Below, piece after piece: positions 22,201 to 34,864 of a stretch of 64,000 bases of DNA. Source of the stretch: Stomoxys calcitrans (taxonomy: Eukaryota > Arthropoda > Insecta > Diptera > Muscidae). Made by a program: the position numbers and the translations under genes. The notes beneath the pieces are model-generated. The model made no database searches and was not told the origin of the DNA. It worked only from the letters and a program-made list of their open reading frames with translations. The stretch covers positions 122,116,458 through 122,180,457 of the forward strand of contig NC_081552.1 in the NCBI RefSeq assembly GCF_963082655.1. The letters are read 5' to 3'. Within the stretch, counting starts at the first letter, position 1. Every line of letters starts with the position of its first letter.

Positions 22201-23080
22201 ATTTAATTTAAATTTGTTTCTTTAGACAATAGCCCCTGGGTCCTATATAAACTCATCGCCCGATTTTACTTTTTGAGTCCTTACAAGCCTCAACTTTTGT
22301 CCGATTAGACTGAACCCATGTAAACCGGTCTCTCGATCATCCTTGCTCGGTTCCTAGAAGCTTTAATTTTTACTTGTTTGACAGAAGATTGGTGTGTTGA
22401 ATAATATTATGCCCTACAATTACATTTACAAGATTCGGCCCGGCCGAACTTAGCACTCTTTTACTTGTTTTTGTTTCTTTTCTTATGCATTCCATTTTAT
22501 TAATTTTTTTATTGTGATTTATAACTAAAAAATGAAACGAAGATCACAGTAAAATTCATTGTGTAAAATTTCAGCCAAATCGAATAAAAATTACGCCATT
22601 TAGGGGATCTAGAAGTAAAATAGGGATAGTGGTTTATAGGGGAGCTGTATCAGGCTATAGACTAATGCGGACCATATTTGTCGCGTATGTTGGAGGTGAA
22701 GCCGTTGTACAAAATGTCAGCCAAATCGGATAATAATTGCGCTCTCTAGAGGCTTAAGAAGTGAAGATACCAGATCGGTTTTTATGGCGGCTATATCAGG
22801 TGATAGACCGATTTGAACCATATTTGGTGGAAGTAATAACAAACAACTTCATGCCAAATTTCAGCCAAATCGGGTAAGAATTGCGCCATCTAGTGGCTCA
22901 AGAATCATGACCCCAGATTGGTTTATTTGAAGCTATATTAGGGTATGGACCGATTTAAACCGTACCGTTGTTGGAAGTCATAACGAAACACGTCGTGAAA
23001 AATGTCAGTCAAATCGGATAGGAATTGTGCCCTAGGAGATTCAAACAGAATGACGAAATGAGTGGAGGGTACAAAAATAT
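22201..23080. mobile_element. Two eroded Helentron pieces
   Basis: 22201-22470 (+) ends ATTCGGCCCGGCCGAACTTA then CTTTTACTTGTT. 22530-23080 lies in reverse order (TTTCAGCCAAATCGAATAAA, several repeat units, AATGACGAAATGAGTGGAGGGTA) and lacks the palindrome end. Both are heavily diverged, so they are old. Confidence 0.6.
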
Positions 23081-23261
23081 GAAGAAAAGTTATTTATTAT
23101 TGTTTATTTTGTTTATGTTTTTGTAAGAAGAGTGTTACGTAGATTTTTATTCTCATCTCGATAAGGTTTCAGCAAATTACTGGTGCGCAAATTGTTTTTT
23201 TTGCTGATATTTTGCGGTATGGTTTTGATTTATTTTATCTTTTGCAAAAACCTTTTGCTCT

Positions 23262-25410
23262 TTAATTTTGCCTATGGATGATTTGCAAAAAAACAAACTC
23301 ATTTTTATAGGACAATCTCATTAGTTTATACAAAATATCTTCAAATTTATATATTTCTTTTCTTTCGCAAGAGGGACCGTCGCGTAAGAATACTTCAATA
23401 TCCAGAGATGGAAGTGGTTGTTCATAAAAATTTGTGCAGTTCAATATTTCATTTTCTTTTATGTGTACGTTATTGTCAACGGTGAAGAACTCCTTAATTT
23501 CTATTGCAAACCCAGTTTTGATATAGCAAAATTTATCTGCTGTTTTTAAGTTTAAGCAAAATCTTGGCATTTTAATTAATATAATATACCCTTCTTTGTG
23601 GTATTTAGGGCCATGTTCTTCTACATTTTCTATATATTCGTCATAAAATATTTTATTGTTGAGTCGTTCGAAATTTTTTGTGGGGCTTTTTACTTTCTTT
23701 AGCTGTTGAAAATAGTTTTCATAATCTTAGGATGAAATATTCCCCCAAAAATCCTATATTTGTTATACAGCCTGGTAGGTGTAGAAGCGAATGGACATTA
23801 AATGAAACTTGATCCTCACCAAATAAAGGGTGATTTTTTTGAGGTTAGGATTTTCATGCATTAGTATTTGACAGATCACGTGGGATTTCAGACATGGTGT
23901 CAAAGAGAAAGATGCTCAGTATGCTTTGACATTTCATCATGAATAGACTTACTAACGAGCAACGCTTGCAAATCATTGAATTTTATTACCAAAATCAGTG
24001 TTCGGTTCGAAATGTGTTCATTCACCGTTCAGCGATGAGGCTCATTTCTGGTTGAATGGCTACGTAAATAAGCAAAATTGTCGCATTTGGAGTGAAGAGC
24101 AACCAGAAGCCGTTCAAGAACTGCCCATGCATCCCGAAAAATGCACTGTTTGGTGTGGTTTGTACGCTGGTGGAATCATTGGACTGTATTTTTTCAAAGA
24201 TGCTGTTGGACGCAACGTTACGGTGAATGAACACATTTCGAACCGAACACTGATTTTGGTAATAAAATTCAATGATTTGCAAGCGTTGCTCGTTAGTAAG
24301 TCTATTCATGATGAAATGTCAAAGCATACTGAGCATCTTTCTCTTTGACACCATGTCTAAAATCCCACGTGATCTGTCAAATACTAATGCATGAAAATCC
24401 TAACCTCAAAAAAATCACCCTTTATTAGTGAAATACTGCAATAACTACTGACGCTGTTTCTATATGCTTATCATAATTCTGCTTTGATATGAGGGACTAT
24501 AAGCGCAATGCCAAAGGAAAAAGCTATAATAGAAGTCTTCGTAGACAATATCTGACAATACCACTATTCCAGTGTACAAAATTAATTGTCTAAACTCGGT
24601 AGCCTTTTAACGAACAAGTTCATCTATTCCTCTGGGTTTTCCACAAAACTCTTTGGGTATGAATGGGTGCAGTGATAACAAGTTAAATGTTAATTCATCC
24701 TTTTGTGACTGAGTTAATTTGATTTTTATTTTTCCACGTAGAAGTAGAACAGTATTTTCTTTGTGACTTACAAATCAATCAAGTGCATTGGATCTAATGA
24801 GAATTGGCTTATCATTTCGATTTCCGAAGCCTTCGTTCTTTAAAAACGTCAACAGCTCGTAAAATTCCACACGATGTACTGAAAACAGTTCTGTTATTCA
24901 CACGCCGACCTTATTGAATGCATTTGCATCATCCCTCGAAGGCATTGTGGTTAACTGTTTGTCAAAGGAATGTAACGATCTTGAATCACACTTTTTAGTT
25001 ATAATAATTGATTTTTAATCCCAATGTGTCGGTATGTACCTGGGGACACAGTTCTCAGAACATAAGTTTGTGATTTTAGCAGTGTTTCACTTGACACTGG
25101 TACATTTACATTTTCTAAAGTCAAAATTACCAATAAATCATCAAAACATTCCCTGGAAATGTTATGTTTTACTGCTCATCTTTTAATTTTGGTATTTAAA
25201 ATTTCTTCACATTCTGCATAGGATTCTACTTGGGAAATATAACTTTTTTCTGCACAAATATTTATTTCACAATTTTCAATTTCAGCGTTCTTATTATTGG
25301 TATTATCATTGTTTGGTTCCTAGCGCAACTTTTGTTTTTTGACAACAATCTTCTCCAATGTCTTTTATACATTTTTTTCGTGCAGTACGTCTTACCTCCA
25401 ACAAAACTCG
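23262..25410 (-). pseudogene. EnSpm/CACTA-like transposase relic, split by a foldback insertion
   Basis: The minus strand reads from a basic N-terminus (RRTARKKCIKDIGED, about 25385). Then come EEILNTKIKR (about 25190), NISRECFDDLL and VSSETLLKSQ, a shortened middle, and FIPKEFCGKPRGIDELVR with KATEFRQLILYTG (about 24665-24555). HIETASVVIAVF leads to the insertion site. After the nested element come FGEDQVSFNVHSLLHL (about 23822-23775) and a 102-residue end (23570-23262). This order (PKEF-x-x-KPR, W/KATEFR, Y/F-GE-x-x-x-x-N-x-H-x-L-x-HL, acidic tail) is the one I know from animal transposase-domain proteins placed in EnSpm/CACTA. Stops and an internal deletion make it non-functional. Class assignment is from memory. 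Confidence 0.65.
23826..24422 (+). mobile_element. Foldback element with transposase core, copy 2 (597 bp)
   Basis: Same length and nearly the same sequence as copy 1 at 15023-15619, but the centre lies in the opposite direction, so FSDEAHFWLNGYVNKQ reads on the plus strand from about 24028. TA flanks both sides (23824-23825, 24423-24424). Removing the element and one TA restores the reading frame of the CACTA-like relic except for one stop. Here the catalytic Asp is followed by Glu (SDEAHF); copy 1 has SDGAHF. Confidence 0.9.
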
Positions 25411-25611
25411 ACAGAAACTAAATCAAGCTTATGACCCGACATGAAGGCACCACCTGTTAACAGTTGTACCAAAATTAACAGGTATACCAAAATTAACAAG
25501 AACCAACTCATAAAAAAAACATTACATTTAATTTTCACTGGATGATGAAATTACCTCCTTTATTCTTTTAGATATCTTATAAAATGTCAATCCTATAAGG
25601 AATTATATTAT

Positions 25612-25910
25612 ATACTAGCCGAACCGGGGCCGCTCCGCTGCACCATTTTTAACTCTTTAATATGTTTTTAGGGTGGGACACTTCGCCCTGAATGCGGATA
25701 TCGAATTCGTGTCCCATATTGTCCCGATCGGTCCATTTTTATTTTTGGGTAGCACTTTTGGGGTATCAAATCCGATATCAAAAAATTATATAGCCTATGT
25801 TTCCTTCCAGACCAACCTACACAATCTGTGAAAATTTCAAGATAATCGGTTTAGCCGTTTTTGAGTCTATATGAAACAAACAAACAAAAACAAATTGAAT
25901 TTTATATATA
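25612..25910 (+). mobile_element. Repeat R, short complete-ended copy
   Basis: Starts ACTAGCCGAACCGGGGCCGC and CTCCGCTGCACC, has one or two body units, and ends GATAATCGGTTTAGCCG, GAGTCTATATG, ACAAACA repeats and TATATATAAGA. It lies directly beside the next copy. Confidence 0.65.
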
Positions 25911-27867
25911 AGACTAGCTGACCCGGGCCCGCTCCGCTGCGCCTTCTTTTACTTTATATGGGACAAAAGTTTCCTTGGAATATTTATGTTCGACAATTAA
26001 AGATCTTTTCGTGAAATACCATGATACGACAATAGTATATCGCTTGACTAACAGTTTAATAATATAAGTGCCTTTATCTGAATCCCATATGATCTTTATT
26101 GGTCTACGAATTTACTAATACTTCATTTCAGCCCGATATTTTCATGATTTCTGATTTAGTGGTGTTTTCGGGGGAGAGGTGGCCCCCCAGATACTTGGCC
26201 CTGAAAAATTGTCAGCAGCGTGCTCTTCTCTCAAATATCATTTATTTAAACCCCATATTGCCGTTGGTGTTGAGGCGGGATGAGGCGTCCCGCAAACGCA
26301 TGGCCCCAAAATAGGTTACAAATTCGTTTCCTAATCTCAAATACCTTTCGTTTGAGCCGCATATTGGCATGGTCGAAAAATTTTTTCCCTTTGGGGGTGT
26401 TTGGGGAAAGGGGTGATGCCCTAAATACATGGTCCTACATTTGGATATCAAATTCGTATTCTACTCCCAAATACCTTTATTTGAGTCCCATATTGCGATG
26501 GTAACTAAAAAATTGCTGTTTGTGGGGTATTTTGGGAAAGGTGTAGACCCCCACAAAATTGGTTCCGAAAATGGGTATCAATTCTTGCTATACCCCCCAA
26601 TACCTTTCATTTAAGCCCCACATTGTCATGGTAGGTAAATATGCCCGATTTAGGGGTGTTTTGGGGAGCGGGGTGGTCCCCCAAATTCTTAGCCCTGAAT
26701 ATATATCAGCAACGTGCTCTTTTCTCATATATCTATATATCATTTATTTCAACCCCATATTGCCATTGCCCTCAAAATTTGATATGAAATTCGTTTTCTA
26801 ATCTCATTTAAACTCCTTATTGCAACAGCCAGCAAATATGTCCGGTTTGGGTATTGGCCTTAAAAATTGTCTTGGTGAGCAAATTCGTCCTATTTGGTGG
26901 TTGTTATGGTGGTGGGTCGTCCGCTAGACAGTTGGCCCCTAATGTTGATATCAGATATGTGGTCTACTCCCACATTCCTTTAATTTCAGCCTCATATTTC
27001 CATAGTCGGCAATCATGACCGGCATGGGGGTGTTTTGGGGGATGGGCGGCCACTCAGTGAGTTGGCCCTGAAAATAAATATCGGATTCGTGTTCCACCCT
27101 CTTAAAAACCCTCTTATTTGAGCCTCAGCCTTGCAATAGTCAGAGAATACTTACTATTTGGGAGGTGTTGTGGGGGTCGTGCTTTACTCCCAAAGACCTT
27201 TCATTTGAGCCCCATATTGGTATGGTCGTAAATTTGTCCTCTTGGGGTATGTTTTTGATGGGAGGCGGCCCCCCAAACACATGGTCCCATATTTGGATAT
27301 CAGATTCGTATTCTGCATTCAAATACCTTTTATTTAAGCCCCATATGCCCATGGTCAGTTGATTAGTCCTGTTTAGGGGATGTTTTGGGAAAGGGGTGGA
27401 CCCCTGAAAACGTGGTCCCACATTGGTCCTTACATATGTCAATTTAGGGTGTTTCGGGGGATTGGGATATCAGATACGTTTTCTGATCCTAAATACCTTT
27501 TTTTGAGTCCCATATTGTCGCGATTAGTCTTAATATATGTTTGGTAGATTTTAGGGTGGGGCAGTCCCCCTAGGTACCCCATCCGAAATTTGGATACCAA
27601 ATTTTTATTTTTAGGGTACTATATGAGAGCTCACAAAATTTCGCTTAAATCGCATCACCCATCTCCGAGATCTGGCGTTTCTGAAAATTAGGGAAAGGGG
27701 GAAGGTCCGCCCCCCTTCAGATATCAAAAAATGTAGTACCCTATTTTCACCACGGGGTTATTATGCACCATCTGTGAAAATTTCAAGAAAATCGGTTCAG
27801 CCGTTTCTATGAGCAACACACAAACATACAAACAAACAAACCTACAAACAAACACAAATTGATTTTT
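25911..27867 (+). mobile_element. Repeat R, long copy interrupted at its 3' end
   Basis: Starts ACTAGCTGACCCGGGCCCGC TCCGCTGCGCC at 25913. The body holds about a dozen degenerate units built on CATTTGAGCCCCATATTG. The 3' block GATCTGGCGTTTCTGAAAAT, GGTTCAGCCGTTTCT, ACAAACA repeats and CAAATTGATTTTT is present. The last bases, ATATATAAGAT, lie at 30707-30717 because Helentron 1 inserted in between. No protein is encoded. Confidence 0.7.
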
Positions 27868-28786
27868 ATACCCTCCACCATAAGATGGGGGTATACTAAT
27901 TTCGTCATTCTGATTGTAACTACTCGAAATATTCGTCTTAGACCCCATAAAGTATATATATTCTTGATCGTCGTGAAGTTTTATGTCGATCTAGCCATGT
28001 CCGTCCGTCTGTCCGTCCGTCCGTCCGTCTGTCTGTCGAAAGCACGCTAACTTCCGAAGGAGTAAAGCTAGCCGCTTGAAATTTTGCACAAATACTTCTT
28101 AATAGTGTAGGTCGGTTGGTATTGTAAATGGGCCATATCGGTTCATGTTTTGATATAGCTGCCATATAAACTGATCTTGGGTCTTGACTTCTTGAGCCTC
28201 TATTCTTATCCAATTTGAATGAATTTTGGCACGTAGTATTTTGTTATGATATCCAACAACTGTGCCAAATATGGTTCAAATCGGTTCATAACCTCATATA
28301 GCTGTCATATAAACCGATCTTGGGTCTTTACTTCTTGAGCCTCTAGAGTGCGCAATTCTTATCCGATTGGAATGAAATTTTGCACGACGTGTTTGGTTAT
28401 TATATCCAACAACTGGGCCAAGTATGGTTCAAATCGGTCCATAACCTGATATAGCTGCCATATAAACCAATCTGGGATCTTGATTTCTTGAGCCTCCAGA
28501 GGTCACAATTATTATCCGATTTGCCTGAAATTTTGTACGACGGATTCTCTCATGACCATTAACATACGTGTTTATTATGGTCTGAATCGGTCTATAGCCC
28601 GATACAGCTCCCTTATAAATCGATCTCTCTATTTTACTTCTTGAGCCCACAAAGAGCGCAATTCTTATTCGAATTGGTTGACATTTTACACAGGTCTCCA
28701 ACATAAATATAATTTAATTGTGGTCCAAACCGGACCATATCTTAATATCACTCTAATCGCAGAGCAAATCTTTTCTTATATCCTTT

Positions 28787-30604
28787 TTATACCCTCCACC
28801 ATAAGATGGGGGGTATACTAATTTCGTCATTCTGTTTGTAACTACTCGAAATATTCGTCTGAGACCCCATAAAGTATATATATTCTTGATCGTCGTGAAA
28901 TTTTATGTCGATCTAGCCATGTCCGTCCGTCTGTCCGTCCGTCCGTCCGTCCGTCCGTCCGTCCGTCTGTCTGTCGAAAGCACGCTAACTTCCGAAGGAG
29001 TAAAGCTAGCCGCTTGAAATTTTGCACAAATACTTCTTATTAGTGTAGGTCGGTTGGTATTGTAAATGGGCCATATCGGTCCATGTTTGGATATAGCTGC
29101 CATATAAACCGATCTTGGGTCTTGACTTCTTGAACCTCTAGAGTGCGCAATTCTTATCCGATTGGCACGAAATTTTGCACGACGTGTTTTGTTATGACAT
29201 CCAACAACTGTGCCAAGTATGGTTGAAATCGGTTCATAATCTGATATAGCTGCCATATAAACCGATCTTGGGTCTTGACTTCTTGAACCTCTAGAGTGCG
29301 CAATTCTTATCCGATTTGAATGAATTTTGGCACGACGTGTTTTGTTATGATGTCCAACAACTGTGCCAAGTATGGTTCAAATCGGTTCATAATCTGATAT
29401 AGCTGCCATATAAACCGATCTTGGGTCTTGACTTCTTGAGTCTCTAGAGTGCCCAATTCTTATCCGATTTGAATGAATTTTGGCACGACGTGTTTTGTTA
29501 TGATATCCAACAACTGTGCCAAATATGGTTCAAATCGGTCCATAATCTGATATAGCTGGCATATAAACCGATCTTGGGTCTTGAATTCTTGAGCCTCTAG
29601 AGTGCGCAATTCTTATCCGATTGGAATGAAATCTTGCACGACGTGTTTTGTTATGATATTCAACAACTGTGCCAAGTATGGTCCTAATCGGTCCATAACC
29701 TGATATAGCTGCCATATAAACCGATCTTGGGTCTTGACTTCTTAAGCCTCTAGAGTGCGCAATTCTTATCCGATTACAATGAAATTTTGCACGACGTGTT
29801 TTGTTATGATATTCAACAACTGTGCCAAGTATGGTCCTAATCGGTCCATAACCTGATATAGCTGCCATATAAACCGATCTTGGGTCTTGACTTCTTAAGC
29901 CTCTAAAGTGCGCAATTCTTATCAGATTGGAATGAAATTTTGCACGACATGTTTTTTTTATGATATCCAACAAGTGTGAAAAAATGGTTCAAATCGGCTC
30001 ATAAACTGATATAGCTGTCATATAAACAGATTTGGGGACTTGACTTCTTGAGCTTCTAGAGGACGCAATTCCTACCTGATTTGGCTGAAATTTTGCATGA
30101 CTTTTTTATTTTTTATTTTTTCTTTCAACCACTGTGTCAAATAAGGTTTAAATCGGTTCATAACCTGATATAGCTGCCATGTAAACCGATCTGGGATCTT
30201 GACTTCTTGAGCCTCTTGAAGTCGCAATTATTATCCGATTTGCCTGAAATTTTGTACGATGGATCCTCTCTTGACCATCAACATACGTGTTGATTATGGT
30301 CTAAATCTGTTTATAGCCCCATACAGCTCCCATATAAATCGATCTCTCTATTTTACTTCTTGAGCCCCCAAGGGCGCAATTCTTACTCGAATTGGCTGAC
30401 ATTTTACACAGGCCTCCAACATATAATTTAATTGTGGTCCAAACCGGACCATATCTTGATATCGCTCTAATAGCAGAGCAAATCTTTTCTTATATCACTT
30501 TTTGCCTAAGAAGAGATGTCGGGAAAAGAACTCGACAACTGCGCTCCATGGTGGAGGGTATATAAGATTCGGCCCGGCCGAACTTAGCACGCTTTTACTT
30601 GTTT
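28787..30604 (+). mobile_element. Helentron 2, nested in the T-run of Helentron 1
   Basis: Complete from ATACCCTCCACCATAAGATG (about 28791) through a long GTCC microsatellite (28920-28975) and eight repeat units to the TTCGGCCCGGCCGAA palindrome at about 30570 and CACGCTTTTACTTG. It splits a T-run, as expected for Helentrons, which insert between T residues. Confidence 0.82.
29090..30170 (+). repeat. Six exact-period 153-bp tandem units in Helentron 2
   Basis: The marker GATATAGC falls at 29090, 29243, 29396, 29549, 29702, 29855 and 30008: a 153-base step every time. The next is at 30167 (159). Because 153 is a multiple of three, open frames of 51-residue repeats arise on the minus strand (28903-29256, 29530-29973); these are not genes. 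Confidence 0.9.
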
Positions 30605-30832
30605 TTTGCCTAAAAAGAGATGCCGGGAAAAGAACTCGACAAATGCGATCCATGGTGGAGGGTATATACGATTCGGCCCGGCCGAACTTAACACGCTTTT
30701 ACTTGTTATATATAAGATTTCAAATATTATACACTCGCACTTTTCTCACTGGGTAGTTATTGTTTTACTTTCAGGGCTTTTTCTCTTGTAGTCATACGGT
30801 AGTTCAAATTGGAAAAGTATTGGAACTAAGTA
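30605..30832 (+). repeat. Inverted duplication, left arm
   Basis: Comprises the 3' end of Helentron 1, the junction into ATATATAAGATTTCAAATAT, and about 125 bases of flank with CTCTTGTAGTCATACGGTAG. It is present in reverse complement at 33193-33432 with only a few differences. Confidence 0.88.
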
Positions 30833-30839
30833 TACAACT

Positions 30840-32800
30840 TTTAAACAATTAGCCGGAACCTTTTAAAATAGGCGTTTATAAACACTGAACTAGATTGACC
30901 CATATCCAATACAAGGTGATATAACGGGTGTCAAAGGGCAACTCGTGTTTGGATGTGTTTCTTTACTTTGTGGTAAAAGTAAATAAAACAATAAATAAAT
31001 GACCCTGAGAATTATGTTAAGCGGAAAAATTTGATTATTGAAAATTTACTGAAAAGAAAGAAACCTAATCAACAGATCCTTGGATTTTAATAGTCAACAA
31101 ATTTTAATAGTCAATGCGTGTTTCATTAACCCTGTGATACATTATTTATGAAGATTTGTCTCGCCCTTTTAGTGTGTTGTGAAATCTCGTGCTGTAACGT
31201 GCTCGACATTGAGATAAGTAAAAGATTCTGTGTTCGTGCCAGACAACGGATGCGGTGTATTTGCCAATACTTGTTGTGAGAAAATACCAAATGGTAAAAA
31301 GAAATAAAGCACCCACACTAACTGCAACCGCTCGCTATTGGTGTTAGTAGGTATGAGTATTGGTCTCTTGAAAACAATATAGTAAAACAACCACCGTCAG
31401 TATATGCCAAGGATTTCACCAGCGTTTTGAGCACACACTCTTTTGTCTTAAAGTCAAAAGTTTTAAGCGTCGCGTTGCAAAAATACAACTCTACACACAA
31501 ATTCCACCAAAGCAACGCGAAAAGTTAAACAAATTTCAACTTTGACCTTTGTAACCGAGCGTTATTCGGTGTTGCCACACTTGAAGTAGTGTTTTTGGTC
31601 GTCAAAGTTAAAAATTGTTTTATCTTTGCGAGTTGCTTTTTAACACTTGTTTACAGCGTTTCATTTCAACGCGCTCATTCTGTTTAGGCCTTTAGGGTGA
31701 TTCATACTGTTCGTAGTTAATGTTTTATTTTCACCGTTTTTTGCATTGATGTTAAGAATATAGTCGTTCAAACGGGAGAATAACTGGAAGTAGGTATACA
31801 ACTTTTAAACAATAAGCCGGAGTCTTTTAAAATGTTCTAGGCATGTTTAGAGGAGAACATAGAGATAGAGGGTGTCAAAGTTGACCAATTTGACCCCTTT
31901 AACTTGGTAGTGGCTACAACTTTTGATCTAATGGTCTGATTCACATGAACCAAAAATACCCCCCAAACCACATTTTTACGATTGGGCAATATGGGTATTA
32001 CATGAGAGGTACGTAAAAGTAAAGTAAGATTTTGATACACAACTTTGGCCCCTAGTATCTGGGTGGTCGTGCCATCCCCAAAAACCGCTGTCAAAATATA
32101 TTTTTACCTATTAGGGCAGTATAGATATCAAATGAAGGGTATGTAGGAGCAGAGTAAGATTTTGATACTCAACTTTGGCCCCAAGTGTCAGGGGGTCACA
32201 AACTAAAATATATTTAGTAATTGGGTATAAATATTGTATAAAATGTTGGGCCAGGTTATCCGAGATCTGCAAAATATAAACTTAGTTGACTGGACCATCC
32301 CATACTGTAAGCAACTACGATTTTAAGACAATCTGGAATAAAATTATGTAGAATTCGGATGTACTTTCCGACTTGTCTTATCGAATTCTGAAAAAATTTG
32401 ATAGAAATCGAATGTGTTTTTTCGACGGCTCAAATTGCAAATTTTCTCTTAGACATTCCATTAAAGATATTCTATAATAGCCCATATTGACTTAATCGAC
32501 TAAAGTTGTGTATCAAAATCTCACTTCTTTTGCATACCTTTCATTTCATACCCATACTGCCCTAATCGGTAAAATGTATTTTGGCAGTTGTTTTTGGGGG
32601 TTGGGGCGACCCCCCTGATATTAGGGCCTAAAGTTATGTATCAAAATCTTACTCAACTTTTACTTACCACTCATTTGATACCCATATTGCGCAATCGTAA
32701 AAAATAATTAATTATATAATTTTTTTTAATTGAATCTGAAAACAATATATTGTATATATATGTAAATATATAATATTTTGTTTAATTGGAAGAGATAAAA
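30840..32800. other. Loop between the inverted arms, no gene recognised
   Basis: AT-rich. 31725-31850 is a diverged direct copy of 30760-30875 (shared TATACAACTTTTAAACAAT and CTTTTAAAAT). 31850-32240 and 32480-32700 hold related stretches (ACTTTGGCCCC, TATCAAAATCTTACT, GGGGCGACCCCCC) in opposite orientations, suggesting a further inverted repeat. No family was recognised. Confidence 0.45.
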
Positions 32801-32805
32801 TTGTC

Positions 32806-33187
<382 letters not shown>

Positions 33188-33192
33188 TTAGT

Positions 33193-33432
33193 ATACTATG
33201 TATACTTAGTTCCAATACTTTTCCAATTTGAACTACCGTATGACTACAAGAGAAAAAGCCCTGAAAGTAAAACAATAACTACCCAGTGAGAAAAGTGCGA
33301 GTATATAATATTTGAAATCTTATATATAACAAGTAAAAGCGTGCTAAGTTCGGCCGGGCCGAATCTTATATACCCTCCACCATGGATCGCATTTGTCGAG
33401 TTCTTTTCCCGGCATCTCTTTTTAGGCAAAAA
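33193..33432 (-). repeat. Inverted duplication, right arm
   Basis: Reverse complement of 30605-30832, including the Helentron 1/flank junction. It ends in the Helentron with a run of nine A then GG, the natural uninterrupted phrase, so this arm lacks the Helentron 2 insertion. Confidence 0.88.
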
Positions 33433-33900
33433 AAAAGGTCATGTGGTTCAAATCGGCACATGACCTGATATAGCTGCCATATAAACCGAGCTGGGATCTT
33501 GATTTCTTGATCTTCTACAGGGAGCAATTCTCATCTGATTTATCAGAAATTTTATACAACGGCTTCTCCCATGACCTTCAACAGACGTGTTCAATATGGT
33601 CTGAATCGATCTGTAACTTGGTACAGCTCTCATATAAACCGATCTCACGATTTCGCTTCTTGAGTCCCTTCAAGGAGCAATTCTTATCCGAATCGACTAA
33701 AATATTACGCAATGACTTCTACAATGTTCTTCATTCAATTTATTTATGGTCCGAATCGGATTATAACTTGATATAGCTCCAACAGCATAAAAGTTCTTAT
33801 TCATTATTCTTTGTTTGCCTAAAAAGAGATACCGCGCGAAGAACTAGACAAATGCGATCCATGGTGGATGGTATATAGGATTCGGCCCGGCCGAACTTAT
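33433..33900 (+). mobile_element. 5'-truncated Helentron
   Basis: Three repeat units, then GATACCGCGCGAAGAACTAG, CCATGGTGGATGGTATA and the TTCGGCCCGGCCGAA palindrome at 33881-33895. It faces the reversed Helentron end of the inverted arm. Confidence 0.75.
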
Positions 33901-34164
33901 TGTAACACGTTCTCATGTATTGTCACTTGATTCATTCACCAATTCATTAAAAACGGCGGAATTTATGAAGGGAAAACAACTGTTATGAATTGGCGAACGA
34001 ATCGAGTGACAAAAAGAAAAAAATTTAGTTCTCTAGGCTGTAAGTTCTTTCTTTCATGTTTTAATTGAATCGGAAAGGTTTTAGACCCAGCGGCACTGTT
34101 ATGATTGTATGTTTTTAAAAATGTCAAGCAGTTCAAAATTTTGATAAATTCTTTCTATATATAA

Positions 34165-34770
34165 GAGAACAGCGTACCCGGGCCCGCTTCCCTTCTCCTT
34201 CTTGTACTTTATATGGAACAAAAGTCTACTTGGAATATTTATTTTGAACAATTAAAGATCTTTTAGTGATATACCATGCTAACTTGACTAACAGTTTAAC
34301 AATATAAGTGCCTTTATCTAAATCCCACATAAACTTTATCGGTCTACGAATTTAAGTTTGGATGTAACAGCATACTTAATACTTCATTTCAGCCCGGTAT
34401 TCTCATGATGTCGAATTTAGTGGTGTTTTCGGGGGAGAGGTGGGTATCAATTCTTGCTCTACCCCCCCAATACCTTTAATTTAAGCTCCGAATTCATATG
34501 GTCGGTGAATATGCCCGATTTAGGGATGTTTTTGGGGATTGGGGTGGTCATCCATACACTTAACCCGGAAAATACGTCAGCAACGTGCTCTATTCTCATA
34601 TATCATTTATTTGAACTCCATATTGCCATTGCCCTCAAAATTGGATATCAAATTCGTTTTTTAATCTCAATTAAAATCCTTATGTCAAAAGTCAGCAAAT
34701 ATGTCCGGTTTTGGGTATTGACCCTAAAATTTCGTGCTATTAGTAAGATTCCAAAAGGGTTCTGAATATT
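34165..34770 (+). mobile_element. Repeat R, 5' portion
   Basis: Starts ACAGCGTACCCGGGCCCGC, follows the same order as 25911 onwards (TTATATGGAACAAAAGTCTA, CCAATACCTTTAATTTAAG, GTCAGCAACGTGCTC) and stops after TTTTGGGTATTGACCC. The 3' end is missing. Confidence 0.65.
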
Positions 34771-34864
34771 TTAGCCCCTTCAATGTAGGCGACGTAGTAC
34801 TTAAATGAAAAAAATTTCAGAATAGATCACGAATATGGAAAAATCTGCCTAGAAAGCAACCCCG

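Larger units (their letters stand above)
27868..30706 (+). mobile_element. Helentron 1, interrupted by Helentron 2
   Basis: The left part, 27868-28786, has the ATACCCTCCACCATAAGATG terminus, GTCGATCTAGCCATGTCCGT core, four repeat units, and CTTATATCCTTTTT. The right part, 30605-30706, continues TTTTGCCTAAAAAGAGATGC, GGTGGAGGGTATA, the TTCGGCCCGGCCGAA palindrome and TTTTACTTGTT. Joined, they make a complete element. It sits inside the terminal TTTTT/ATATATAAGAT of repeat R. Confidence 0.82.

Noticed and set aside
28429..29973. Open frames with repeats of AAISGYGPI and SRGSRSQDPRSVYM
   Set aside because: The 153-base Helentron monomer is divisible by three, so any stop-free frame continues through it. 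The same frames occur in every copy and orientation. Not a protein family.
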